The notes below the pieces were generated by a model, which was given only the letters and a program-made list of their open reading frames with translations, had not been told where the DNA came from and searched no databases. A stretch of DNA of 64,000 nt, from positions 24,183,501-24,247,500 of the forward strand of contig CM050446.2 of NCBI GenBank assembly GCA_027563935.2. Direction: 5' to 3'. This DNA comes from Costus lasius. Its lineage: Eukaryota; Streptophyta; Magnoliopsida; Zingiberales; Costaceae. The position numbers and the translations under genes are program-made. Position 1 is the stretch's first letter. Every line of letters begins with the position of its first letter. Below are positions 21,245 to 31,684 of this stretch, piece by piece.

Positions 21245-22238
21245 AACAGTTCACAACACCACCGATCGATAGTTTGATGAGGGCTACGCGTTAGAAGGCT
21301 ATCGACTTGATATTGAATTGAGAGTTTTGCATGTTTGTTTTATTCTTTTCTAGCATGCAGTTTTCCTATGGTTATGGCAGCAAGGAAAAACATCACAGGC
21401 ATGCTATGGACAAAATAATAAACCATCACAGGCATGCTATTTTGGTTGATATGGTCATAGCCCTTTTCATACACATAACTTGTCACGAGCCATGTGACAT
21501 GTTATTGTGCATCCAAGGGTTGCGAGTCCCTGAAGCAAATCAGCCCATGCCAGAAGCCGAAAGCTAGTGTCCTTCCTTCAGCCGCAAGTCCATCACCAAG
21601 CTTCCAAAGCTGGCGCCACTCTGATATCGGTTGAAGAAGACACCTTGTTGTCTTTGATGAACCTTAACCTATCTCATGTAAACAATTCTACATCTATTCT
21701 AAGGAAAGATGAAAATTTTACATCAAGAAGGGGAGAACCACACGCAGGTGGTAGAAAGATTTTACAAGCATTCGTCACAGGTGGAAACATGCTTCCACAT
21801 CACAACACAGGAGGGCACTCGCTATGACCATATCAACCCATGGAAGAGACAAGTGGTGCATATATAAAATTTGAAAAACCGTAATAATCAAATTTTATCC
21901 CCTTATGCGCCAACTCCATCCAAAGCACTCTCTTTATCAAATTTATGCTAAAATTGGGATCAAGTTTCATGATGATTTCATGGACCCTATCGGCTGGCAA
22001 TTTTGTCAGATCAAGAGACCTGGCCAGTCCGAAGACACAATACCCGTCCTACTTGACAAAACTACGTACGCCTTTGGTCTTAAATCCATCATAAACACAA
22101 TCCAAATTTCGGCCATAAAAATTGATGAAAGAAGTTTGGATGAAAGCGCCTTCTAGGTTAAACGCGCATGGATGAACGAAAAATTTTCCAAATATTTTTC
22201 ACACAAGCAAATGTACACCTTGTGTTTCTCGCAAGTAC

Positions 22239-22249
22239 CTCTGATACCA
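22239..22249 (-). other. Primer-binding site of copia A, tRNA-Met type
   Basis: The reverse complement is TGGTATCAGAG, the usual initiator-tRNA-Met primer site of plant copia elements. It lies one base from the LTR terminus at 22251. Confidence 0.9.
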
Positions 22250-22250
22250 C

Positions 22251-24508
22251 TGTTAGGGAATGCCGGGTGTAATTTAAAATTTTGCAGTCCCAGGACGCAG
22301 CGGAAGAAGCATTACACCTGAAACACATTCCTTTCCCAAGGATCCATGCGAGAGAGAAGACACAAGGATGTGTTAGAGATGTACCTCTTTTGCTTGTCTA
22401 TACGTCGAAGCCATGTAGAAGGCGCCCAAGTGTTCGCCCTCTACAAGTATCCACGCGTCGACTCCTTGATCGTTGCTCCCTTCCACGCTTGGTGCGAGCC
22501 TCGGGAAGAGAATCAAGCCTTAGGGTATCTTTACTTCTCTTGCGCCACCTCCAAGATGAAAGCGCCAAGAGGAGATGAGGAGGAAGATGATGCCGCCAAG
22601 TTGCTTCCTTTCTTCTTCTTTGCTTCCGCCACCTTCAAGCAAGGTGCGCCTATGGCCAAGGAAGGGAGAGAGCTTCTGGCAAGGAGATGCCACCAAGCAC
22701 TAAGAGTCCTTGCGCCAAGAAGAGAGGGAGAGGAAGAAATTGTGGCTCCAAGGAAGAAGTTTGTGCCAAGCCTTATTTACTCTCGCCCCTTGCACTCCAA
22801 GTCTCTCCAAGAGATATGTCACCCCTCCTACATGTTGTCCACACGAATCAACCTTTTAGTGGGGTGACAAGGGTCCTATTAATAGGACAAGGGGCGGTTA
22901 GGGCAATGGCTAGGATTATGCCAAGTGGGCGGCTAGGATAAAGGAGTCTTGAGGTAAGGAAAGTCTCCAAGACTTTACCATAAACCTCATTCAACCTATC
23001 CTAATTTGCCCAATGGCCATATCAGCCCAAGACATGCCTTAGAGGCATTCTTTCCATCCAAGAAGAAGGGCTAGGCGCAACATGCATGAGGAATTCGGCT
23101 AGGGTGGTGTCTTGGGAGAAACTAGGGTTTGAGGTAAGGTAAGTCTCCAAGATATTACCATATACCTCTTCCCTATGTCCATATGCGCCTAGGAACTTCC
23201 CATAAAAGTTCTCAAGCCATATCAGCCCCATGACTTGCCTTAGAGGCAAGTATTCCATCCAAGGAAGAAGGGCTAGGCGCCCTTTACTTCCATAATGAAG
23301 CAAAGGCGCCTCCCTCACCCCATTATGCCCCTAGGCGCCAATGGGGTGAGAATTCTCCCCATTATACCCTTTTAAGCCAATTCCTCTTCATGACAACTAA
23401 TTATTGGGCCTCATTGGATAATGAGCTAGACCAAACTTCATGGCGTGGGTTGATTAAGCCATTGGATCTAATCCAATGCAACCATAATCCAAATTTGACC
23501 AATCTAGGTCAATTTCGGGTCAACCTGCCAAAAATGAAGTTTGGCTCCAATAACTTTCTTCCGACTCATCAGGCCCATTGGCGCTGATGAAATCTTCCAA
23601 ATTGATCCAAGTTATCCAATAACTTGATCCTAAGGCTTCTGAATAAAGCAACGTCAAGAGTCTATTGCATGTGACCCCATAGGATCCATATGACGATGGC
23701 AATGATGTAAACATCATAAGTAGTGAGGGGTATCTAGCAACACATCACTACTACCCATGTCATAGGACTTAAGTCATTATGGCAACAACTCCTAACAAAC
23801 AACGAGGATTCCTATTGCATTACAGATCCCTTTGCCTAAGCTGATATCCTGCCATTGGATTAGTCTCAAGTTTATTATCCAATGCATTGGTCATGACTGA
23901 ACAAGTGTGGCCACACTCTCCTGTCATGCACCAATAAGGTGGGGCGCCCTGAGTGGATATCATGCTTCCAATAAGGAAGGGGCAAATCCTACTATTGGTC
24001 ATTCGTGTCTCTACATGACTTATGACATGCCCAATGATAGTCGTTTTGATCTCCCAATTACGGAGAGACATAAGACTGTATTAAAGCACACCCATCATCA
24101 AATCTAGACATGAATACCTCAAGTCTAAGGATCAATGCAAACCTCTTGCCTGTGAGATTGACTTGTTGACTAGATAAGTCAATCCTCACGGTGGATCACT
24201 CCAGTGCATCCAATGCATCTGTATGTCTGCGTTACTGTGCCCCGCACCTAACCAGCCCATACACCAGTCTCACATGTACCAAAGCTGTCCCATATCTGCT
24301 ATGGTACCTTGTCTGGGGATAGCTTATGAGAATGGATCCAATCCAAACTCCTGGGACATTATTTATGCAACTCAATACATCAACGCAGGTAAAGAAGTCT
24401 TGCATAATAACGACCATGCCTATATAAAGAGTAATAGTTCTATCAAAGTACATTCAAACAATGCCTGACCATGTCCATACATTGGTCTTTAGGGCATATA
24501 CACCAACA
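22251..24508 (-). repeat. Copia A 5' LTR
   Basis: The same length (2258 bp) and termini as the left LTR. It contains a longer plus-strand open frame (22346-22867) than the left copy only because GTGCTAGCC there is GTGCGAGCC here. The frame is antisense to the element and is unlikely to be a gene. Confidence 0.93.
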
Positions 24509-24645
24509 ACAGATTACCTCCTCCTGAAGCGTAATCCGGTATCTATTTACCTTAATTCCCTACTCTCGTGACAATTAACATAAATAGACTCATTAAGTTA
24601 TATGAAAAATCATGTAAATCCTTCAAACGAATCTGAACTACTCCC
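24509..24645 (-). repeat. LTR-B fragment between copia A and element E
   Basis: These 137 bp match the solo LTR-B at about 47663-47800 (ACCTCCTCC, GAAGC, TACTCCC). They begin with the ACAGA duplication of copia A and end with CTCCC, the target duplication of element E (repeated at 33717-33721). Confidence 0.82.
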
Positions 24646-26685
24646 TGTTGTATCCCAACAAGTAGGTAAACAAAACTTATTTCTGAAGTCGCAGCCAAAA
24701 TCTAAGTGTTGGCGCACAGGAACTTGTCACCCCCTGATACGGCTCCAAAAACTTGTTGAGTTATCACACTTCTTGATATCTCCGCAAGTGCACGGATACT
24801 CAAAGTAATAAAGAAAGATATCGAACCCACAGAGACCTATGTTGTCAAGTACCAAATAATTGATTTCTTCCTATCTAGGTAATCGAACAATAGCAAAGTA
24901 AAAGGATTGAAAACACACGGGAAAAATATTATCAGAGAGACACTGGGACTAGGGTTTCATTCACTTTAATTTTCATGACTAGATATATAAGGATGTTCAT
25001 CAATCAAATTCTAATATGATAAAGACTTAATTTACTTCATAAAGGGATTGTCACACTTTCATGCAGACAATCATGCAGAGACCAATCCTCGCTTTTGCGC
25101 AAAATTTATCTCAAGTAGAAGATAAGTAAATCATCAATCAAAGAACTCAAGATCACTTTCGTGCATCCGAATTCTAGGTTGATTGTCTCGAGCGGAACCT
25201 CAAGGATCACTTTCGTGCATCCGAGACTCAACACAAGTTTTACCTATGGTTTTCCAACGTTCTTACCCTCACTTTCGTGGAAGATCTGCACATTTGACAC
25301 AATGACTCAATCCTAGGTTCATAATTATCATCATGGCGATTTGCATACTAAAATAGAGAAATAAGGACCTAACCTAATTTCTTACGGTGAGTTCCTATTA
25401 ACCAATTTTAGAGTTCCAAATTCTCAAGCAAATCACCTTTCGGTCCTTATTGCGAAAACTCTATTCATGATGACAAAATAAACTAAGGAGAATCTTAGAG
25501 CAGTAATCTCATAGGTAAAATTATCAAACCAGAATAATCGTGATGAAGTAAAAACCATCTAGTCATTAAGAAAATCAAAGGGGATTACTCCCCCATGTCC
25601 CAAAATATGTTTAAGCTAGCATGGTGGAGAAAATACATATGTTCCATAGTTTTAGAAGATCGAAAATCAAAGGAAAAGAGAGACTATAAAATACACCACG
25701 GCTGTGAAATATTTCACAGCCGTATTTTGCAGTGAGTGTCGATGAACAGTGGCGGTGCTTCTTCTTTCTTTGATTTCTCCTCCAATTGATCTCCTTTCTT
25801 TCTGAAACTTCTGACACGTTCTCTCCTCCTCCAAGCGAAGCTTCAGTGTGAATTTCATGGCCAGAGGTGCTCTAGATTCGTCGCGGCGGTGGAACCCTAG
25901 GCGGCGGCGTGAATCGTAATTTCTCTCTCGATAGTGGATGAAATTTGGGGCTTTTGGTGTCTTCCTGATCCTCCCGTCGAAAGCTCCTTGATTGCTTCTT
26001 ACAGCATCGAATATAAAGGCCTAGATCGTCCGCAATCGTCTCCGCAAAAATCAAGCGCCGAAACTGACCTAGGAGTCACGTCCAAAATCAGAAATACTGC
26101 ACCGTAAAATGGTTCACGGCACTACCGTAAATTCGGCTAAACTGTCGGATCGAAAAAGTCTGGAAAATACGGCCTGTAAAATGGTTTACGGCAGTGCCAT
26201 AATTTCAGTGAAACTCTCTGGTCTGAAAGCGCTCGAAAATACGGCCCGTAAAATGTTTTACAGTAGTGTCGTAATTTCAGTGAAATTCTCTGGTCTGAAA
26301 GCGCTCGAAAATACGGCTCATAAAATGGTTTACGGCGGCGCCGTATTTTACACAAAATCTTTTGTTCTAAAAATTCACCAAATTACGGCAGTGCTCTGAT
26401 ATTACAACATCGTACGAAAATATGGTACCGTAATATAAAATACGGCACTACCGTATTTTGGTGTGTTGCTTGGATTTGCTTGGAATTTGCTAAGTTATCT
26501 CCTCTTGATGATGGTAACTCTTCCATGTCTCTGATTTTGCTTAAAAATGCCTCAAAATAGTGCCTTTTTACCTGAAAATCGTGAAAAACCAAAATAGGAG
26601 TATAAAAACAAGCAAAAGATCCTCAATTTAGCATGAAAAGATATCTAAAATGATACAAAATATACTATATATTTTGGTGTCATCA
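24646..26685 (-). repeat. Element E 3' LTR (long form)
   Basis: TGTTGTATCCCAAC to GGTGTCATCA. The left extension before the standard GCAAGTGCACGGATACTC includes CCCCCTGATACGGCTCCA then AAAACTTGTTG (about 24730-24757), which looks like a decayed tRNA-Asp primer site plus an old LTR edge. A hairpin array lies at 26093-26458. Confidence 0.93.
26093..26458 (-). repeat. Hairpin array of about 72-bp period in element E LTR
   Basis: Units begin at about 26095, 26168, 26240 and 26312 (spacing 73, 72 and 72), followed by a shorter terminal unit with TACGGCACTACCGTA. In the unit at 26240, TACGGC faces GCCGTA and GTAAAAT faces TTTTAC, so each unit can fold as a two-part hairpin. The intervening CTCTGGTCTGAAAGCGCTCG is shared by consecutive units, which shows real tandem duplication. 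Confidence 0.82.
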
Positions 26686-27900
26686 AAATACATAAGGCTC
26701 AAACTTTGCTTGTCGTCAAGCAAAAATCAAAATTTGATTAAAAGAATAACCTTTTCATGCTCAATAAATTTCTAAAATACAACCTATCAATGAAAAATTC
26801 CATTAATTGCTTCACAAAACTTCAAATAAACATATCATCCTTAGAATTCAACCCTCTAGATCCACAATTCAATCAAATAAAACTTCATAACTAGTATAAT
26901 AATTACAACTTTCAATCTCAAGACTTCACCCAATTTCAATTCAATCTATCATGCTTTTGTTTACAGGAATTAAGTTTTCCAAGATCTTTTTCCACACATG
27001 AATTCTTTTTTAGTTTTTCCTCCTTTTTTTTTATATTTTTGCATAGATGGCATGTACCCACATAGATACATACTTTTTATTTTTGACTTTAACTCTTTTC
27101 TTCGGTACCACTATCAATTTTTCATAGTGCCAAGTAGAGGAGTCTTATTCTTTTTCTCTCATTATCTTTTAGACATAGACTTCAACCCATGTCTTCTGTA
27201 CCACTATCAATTTTACATAGTGCCAAGTAGGGGTGTCTCTCACTATTTTTATGGATCTTGGATTCTTGTTTCCCAACAAATAGCAAAAATAGACTAAACA
27301 TCTACTAGGTTGATCAATTGATCTCAATTCACAAATCAAACTCATATACTCATTTTATTCAAAAGAATAGCTTCACTTTTAGATTTTATTCTTCAAACAA
27401 TATATCTACCCAAAATTTCATGCATCAACCAATATCATATTTCAAAAGATAGATATGCATTGAAGAAATAAATCTAACATGATAGGGTTTGTCTCTGATC
27501 ATGAGTTTGAATTCATTCATCATCAACAAATCAAGTCATTAACAATATAAATCAAGAATACACTCATCATCATCATCAATGAAAATCTTACAAAATAGAA
27601 GCACCAAGTAAAGTAAATCACATGCATTAAACAATTTCTCATTACATCATCCTACATCCATAACGAATAAGTATCAGTAAACAAAATTATAAATTCATCC
27701 ATACAACCATATCGAAAAGTAAATCATTAGAATATCAACATGTATCATACAACCACATCGAAAAATAAAAGCATGTCAAATAAAATAGCAGTGGCGGCGA
27801 TCGTGAAGCATCATCCTTCCCTTCATCATACGAAACATCAATGAGATATAGAAAATACAGTATAGCAAAGAAATAAAGGAAGATGATACTCACAAAACAT
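26686..27900 (-). other. 3' untranslated region of element E with two hairpins
   Basis: About 1.2 kb, non-coding. Next to the LTR it carries ACATAAGGCTC (26690-26700) and TTGCTTGTCGTCAAGC. Two perfect hairpins CACTAT...ATAGTG lie at 27109-27129 and 27202-27222, each followed by GCCAAGTAG. The rest is A-rich with CATCATCAT runs. Confidence 0.75.
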
Positions 27901-28698
27901 CTACTCATCATCATCTGATCATGCAACCTTGGAGTCCCTCGCGGCTATGTCCATGGGATCATAGTATGGCGTCCCTCCTTGATCACCTTGATATCCATAG
28001 TCTCTGTGATCTGTATAATCGAAACGGTCATAAAGGAAGTTCCCCATGTCCTCCATATGGTCGCACAGTCTCTCTATATCCTAGTGGAGGTGTCCAATAG
28101 ACTCGGTCACCATCCCCAAAGAGTCAATCACTCTGTTTATGTGGCACTCTTGATTGTACATTTATGCTGATAGTGCCTAAAATCCCGGATCATGATGGCT
28201 AGCAAATCCTCCTCTAGATCTCTGTGAAGAGTCACCAGTAGGCTATGAAGAATCATGAGGGGTATCTCAGTGTAACCTCCTGTGCTCAACTCAAAGATAT
28301 CTCTGATTTCCTGCAAAGTGAGTTTCCTCTCTTCATTGGCTAACCTGAAAGTGATCTCCCCCTCTGTAGGTCCATTTGAATATTCCTTTTAAGTTAATGA
28401 TTAAACTACTCAAAAACTCCAAAACCAGTGGTAGATAAGTGTGTGGAGTCATCTGGAAGAATGTCTTAGCCTTGATCTGATCAAACATCCACAATACGTC
28501 CTCATAAAGTCCTAAAGCTTCCAAGGTCCTTCTGTCAGCATACTTGGAGTTGATGATTTTCCTCTCAAGAATCTGATTGTATTTGGTTTCTTGCATTTCA
28601 TTTCTGAATATAATCTCATGTGGATTCTGCGGTTGAGAAGGTTCAACTGGATCCTTCCCCTTCCTCTTTGAACAGATAGATTTTGTCCTTGGTGCCAT
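27901..28698 (-). pseudogene. ORF2 of element E, with central deletion
   Basis: The start is ATG at 28696-28698 (MAPRTKSICSKRKGKDP), followed by HEIIFRNEM and the LGLYEDVLWMF and MTPHTYLPLVLEFLSSL segments that match ORF2 of elements 2 and F. After about 120 codons the frame breaks. Only the C-terminal coiled region and acidic end (SDDDE) remain, behind a TGA. The central third present in element 2 (7900-8350) is missing here. Function unknown. Confidence 0.78.
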
Positions 28699-28719
28699 GA
28701 GTGTGAACACAAGCATGTA

Positions 28720-28815
28720 AGTCTTTACGGCAGTGTCATAATTTCATCGCAACTCTCTGGTCGAAAGTGAAACGAAAATATGGTACCGTAAAACACTTTA
28801 TGGCAATGATGTATT
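28720..28815 (-). repeat. Hairpin unit in the ORF2 upstream spacer of element E
   Basis: One full copy (ATGGTACCGTAAAACACTTTATGGCAATG...) and a partial one lie between the conserved motif and ORF2. It is the same unit type as in the LTR and in the equivalent spacers of elements 2 and G. Confidence 0.65.
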
Positions 28816-28906
28816 TTGCACCAAATCACGTTTTACCTAAAAATAAAAGGAAAAAATTAGTCCTAAGTAGAAATTAAAGCAAAAGAAAACAAATAAAGGA
28901 TAGAAA

Positions 28907-28932
28907 GCTTGGGTTGCCTCCCAAGAAGCGCT
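28907..28932 (-). promoter_or_regulatory. Conserved inverted motif of the spacer (element E)
   Basis: Identical to 9437-9462 over 26 bases, with perfect CTTGGG/CCCAAG arms. In this element it lies 14 bp downstream of the gag-protease stop codon rather than after integrase. Confidence 0.72.
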
Positions 28933-28945
28933 AATTTAAAGGTCA

Positions 28946-30007
28946 TTAGCTTGACCCTTTTGCACTCGGATTTGATCGTGAATGCCTTAATTGCCCTTCG
29001 GATCTTTTTTTAGGTTGGGCATCACATTGAACCACATAAGGCTCAGCCTTGAAACAATCTCTAATTTTGCTCCAAATCTTCTTTCCCCGGTCAAACAATT
29101 TAGATCTTCTTCTCTTTCTTCCTGTCTTCTTTTTCTGCATTCCTTTATTAATATCCTCAGAAAGATTGTTAGTTTCAGAATTTAAGGATTCATCAAATAA
29201 ACCATAAACATCAACAACAATATCTTCAACTATTTCAATGCTACAACATGATCCAGGGTAAGAAGGTTTGTTCAATGAATCATTAAGATTGAATTCAATA
29301 ATGTTTTCACAAATTTTAAAAGTAATTTTTCCCTCTTTTACATCAATATGTGCTCCTGCAGTGGCTAAGAATGGTCTACCAAGGATTATAGGATTTTTAT
29401 GATTTTCTTCCATGTCTAAAACTACAAAATCTACAGGTAAGAAAAATTCACCTATTTTTATTGGAATATTCTCTAATATACCTACAGGATACTTTACCGA
29501 TGAATCCGCGAGCTGTAAAGATATGGATGTAGGCTTAAGCTCTCCGATGTTTAGTTTCCTGTAAATGGATAGAGGCATTAGACTCACACTTGCACCCAAA
29601 TCACATAAGACTCGGTCAAAAGTCATAGTGCCAGTTGAACAAGGTATAGAAAAACTACCTGGATCCTTCAGTTTTGGTGGTAGTTTATTCTGTATGATGG
29701 CACTACAATCCTCAGTCAAAGTTACAGTGCAAGTACCGTAATCATCTAATTTTCTCTTACTAGACAATATTTCTTTCAAAAACTTAGCATGAGAAGGCAT
29801 TTGAGAAATAGCTTCAGTAAATGGAATATTAATATAAAGCTTTTTCAGAACTTCAAGAAATTTTCCAAATTGTTTGTCTAGTTTGTTTTGAACTAACCTT
29901 TGAGGAAATGGTATAGGTGGTCTATAGGGTGGAGGTAAATTAGGTTTAGAATCATCTTTTCCACATGGTTCATCTCCTTTGGGTTTATCACCCTTTTGAG
30001 GTGGCAA
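28946..30007 (-). CDS. gag C-terminus and protease of element E with basic tail (353 codons open)
   Basis: A continuous frame of 353 residues, the longest intact gag-protease stretch in the window. Order: proline/acidic gag linker (1-35), a conserved helix (RLVQNKLDKQFGKFLEVLKK, 38-57), then the retropepsin-like protease with CDLGAS (active Asp at 136) and ILGRPFLAT (208-216). After protease comes an unusual C-terminus: KKKTGRKRRRSKLFDRGKK (292-310), then IWSKIRDCFKAEPYVV and a polar tail to the stop. In element G an acidic linker and then RT follow protease instead. The chosen ATG is simply the first in the open stretch; the real polyprotein starts at 31527. The basic tail might bind nucleic acid or direct nuclear import; that is inference. 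Confidence 0.82.
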   Translation of the reverse strand: MPPQKGDKPKGDEPCGKDDSKPNLPPPYRPPIPFPQRLVQNKLDKQFGKFLEVLKKLYINIPFTEAISQMPSHAKFLKEILSSKRKLDDYGTCTVTLTEDCSAIIQNKLPPKLKDPGSFSIPCSTGTMTFDRVLCDLGASVSLMPLSIYRKLNIGELKPTSISLQLADSSVKYPVGILENIPIKIGEFFLPVDFVVLDMEENHKNPIILGRPFLATAGAHIDVKEGKITFKICENIIEFNLNDSLNKPSYPGSCCSIEIVEDIVVDVYGLFDESLNSETNNLSEDINKGMQKKKTGRKRRRSKLFDRGKKIWSKIRDCFKAEPYVVQCDAQPKKRSEGQLRHSRSNPSAKGSS

Positions 30008-31527
30008 ACAAGTTTGGGATTCCTCATGTGATGAAGACTTTCCTAACTCTAATTCATCTTCATGATCATCATCAAGCTCTTTTTCTTTTTATTCAACTTT
30101 CCCTTTAGGTTCTCCTAATTATTTCCCACTTCTAGTTATGATAGCATTACAGTGCTCCCTAAGGTTTACTTCAGATTTAGCAGGCAATTTTCTAGGGGGT
30201 CTGTAAGAACTACTAGCTTGTTGTGCAATTTGATTTTCCAGAATTTTGGTGTGGGCATTCAAGGATCCTACTTGTGAAGCTAACTGACTAACCACTTCCG
30301 TAAGGTCTTCAATTTTTTTATTCTGACTAACCATTATCTACTCAATCATAGATTCAATGTTTGAATTCTGGTTTTGATTTTGATTTGGTCTTTGATATCC
30401 TTTATTCTCAATGTTTCCCCCTACATTGTTATTGTTTTTCCATGAAAGGTTGGGGTGATTTCTCCATCCAGGGTTATAGGTATTGGAATAGGGATCATTG
30501 TTTCTACCTTGGTTGTAATTCCCTATAGCATTAGCATGTTAAGTACCTTGATCAACAACTACTCTGCAATTTTCAGCATCATGACCATTGTTACCACAAA
30601 CATCACAAGTGATAGAAGAAATAGAAGCAGTTTACATTCTAAAACAATCAAACCTACTGCATAAAGAGTCTACCTTATCTACTAAGGAACGCCATCCATC
30701 ACTTTCACTCTTACCTTGAGAAGGTCTGTAGAATACTCCTCTTTCATTAGTCCACTGATTGTGATTTAATGTAATCTCCTCCAGCAATCTGAAAGCAGCA
30801 TCAATTGTTTTGCTCATAAGAGCTCCACTTGCAGCAGCATCAACAGTTAGTCTGGTATTATATAATATTCCATTATAAAAAGTATGCAATAAGACTCAAT
30901 CTTCAAGGCCATGGTGAGGACACTTCCGTTGTAATTCATTAAATCTCTCCCATGCCTCGCTGAATGATTCTTCATCTTTCTGCTGAAAGCTCGTAATTTG
31001 ATTTCTTAGTTGAATTGTCTTGCTTGGAGGGAAGTATTTCATCAAGAAAGAATTTGATAGTTGATCCCAAGTTGTGAATGTCCAGTTGGTTGTGCTTGAA
31101 GCCATGATCTTGCTCGGTCCCTAAGAGAAAAGGGAAATAATCTCAATTTCAATGCTTCATTAGAAACTCCATTAATTTTGATGGTATCACAAAGTTCTAA
31201 CAATAATGCAAGATGTTGGTTTGGATCTTCTAGAGGAGATCCTCCAAACTAATTCTATTGAATCATAGAGAGAAAAGCAGGCTTAATTTCAAAGTTGTTA
31301 GCCTCTATTGCTGGTCTAGCAATGCATGAGTGAATTTCTTGTGGATTAGGGGCTGCATAGTCCCTAAGTGTTCTCTGATTATTTGCCATCTCCACAATTT
31401 CTTCTTGTATCTCCTGTGATATCTCTTGTGAATCCTTTTCAAGTCTCAACTTCCTACGCTCTCTAAGGGTTTTGTTAATTTCCTGATCCAATGGTACAAG
31501 TGGTCCTGACCTAAGGCTCCTGCGCAT
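30008..31527 (-). pseudogene. gag N-terminal and middle part of element E
   Basis: The start is ATG at 31525-31527 (MRRSLRSGPLVPLDQE). It is followed by a charged helix, RDYAAPNPQEIHSCIARPAI, FEIKPAFLS, the capsid-like domain (LMKYFPPSK, LRNQITSF, ELQRKCPHHGL) and an intact CCHC knuckle (CDVCGNNGHDAENC, about 30560-30605), NPGWRNHPNLSW, a coiled segment and ITRSGK. The frame is broken by stops at about 31254, 30895, 30630 and 30118 and a frameshift near 31110. The knuckle ligands are all present. Confidence 0.85.
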
Positions 31528-31660
31528 GCAAAATAGATAGATCAAGTGATTTCAAGAAAAATAAAAACCTAGTTTCCTAACAATAAAGTTGTAAACGAAA
31601 ACAGAAAATAAACCTAGTCTAGAAATACTATCAATATCTTCAATATTGATAAAACTAAGA

Positions 31661-31678
31661 TCCCCGGCAACGGCACCA
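31661..31678 (-). other. Primer-binding site, tRNA-Asp type (element E)
   Basis: The reverse complement is TGGTGCCGTTGCCGGGGA, one base from the site of element 3. It lies six bases from the LTR edge at 31685, so the long-form LTR edge is the functional one and the primer-like word at about 31768-31786 is internal to the LTR. Confidence 0.92.
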
Positions 31679-31684
31679 AAAACT

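Larger units (their letters stand above)
20761..22238 (-). other. Copia A 5' leader, with a block conserved in copia I
   Basis: Non-coding 1.5 kb between gag and primer site. The block 20885-21305 aligns with 49520-49930 of copia I through several long, nearly identical stretches (e.g. CCGTTATGCCCAGGGCCAAC, CATCGATCGATAGTTTGA in I). It carries two hairpins with 6-bp stems and the same GAGG loop. The remaining 900 bp are AT-rich with a few open frames that the other copies do not share. Confidence 0.7.
15205..24508 (-). mobile_element. Ty1/copia element A with young LTRs but decayed coding region
   Basis: A complete insertion with target duplication ACAGA at 15200-15204 and 24509-24513. Both LTRs are exactly 2258 bp, with about two dozen differences by eye (about 1 %). 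Left to right: 3' LTR, purine-rich tract, remnants of RNase H/RT, RT-upstream linker, integrase remnants, protease and a shortened gag, a 1.5-kb leader, a tRNA-Met primer site and the 5' LTR. No domain is open over its full length. The contrast with the LTRs implies that the element was already broken when it moved, so enzymes from another copia would have been used. Confidence 0.93.

Noticed and set aside
21331..22156. Plus-strand open frames in the copia A leader
   Set aside because: They are short, antisense and not shared with copia I; nothing supports translation.
22346..22867. A 173-codon plus-strand open frame in the copia A right LTR
   Set aside because: It is antisense to the element, is cut by a stop in the left LTR by a single base, and has low-complexity composition. 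It resembles no domain I know.
26093..26458. Regular palindromic repeats as a CRISPR array
   Set aside because: Spacing sequence is itself repeated between units, the units are imperfect, and the region lies in a plant LTR; no cas genes occur.
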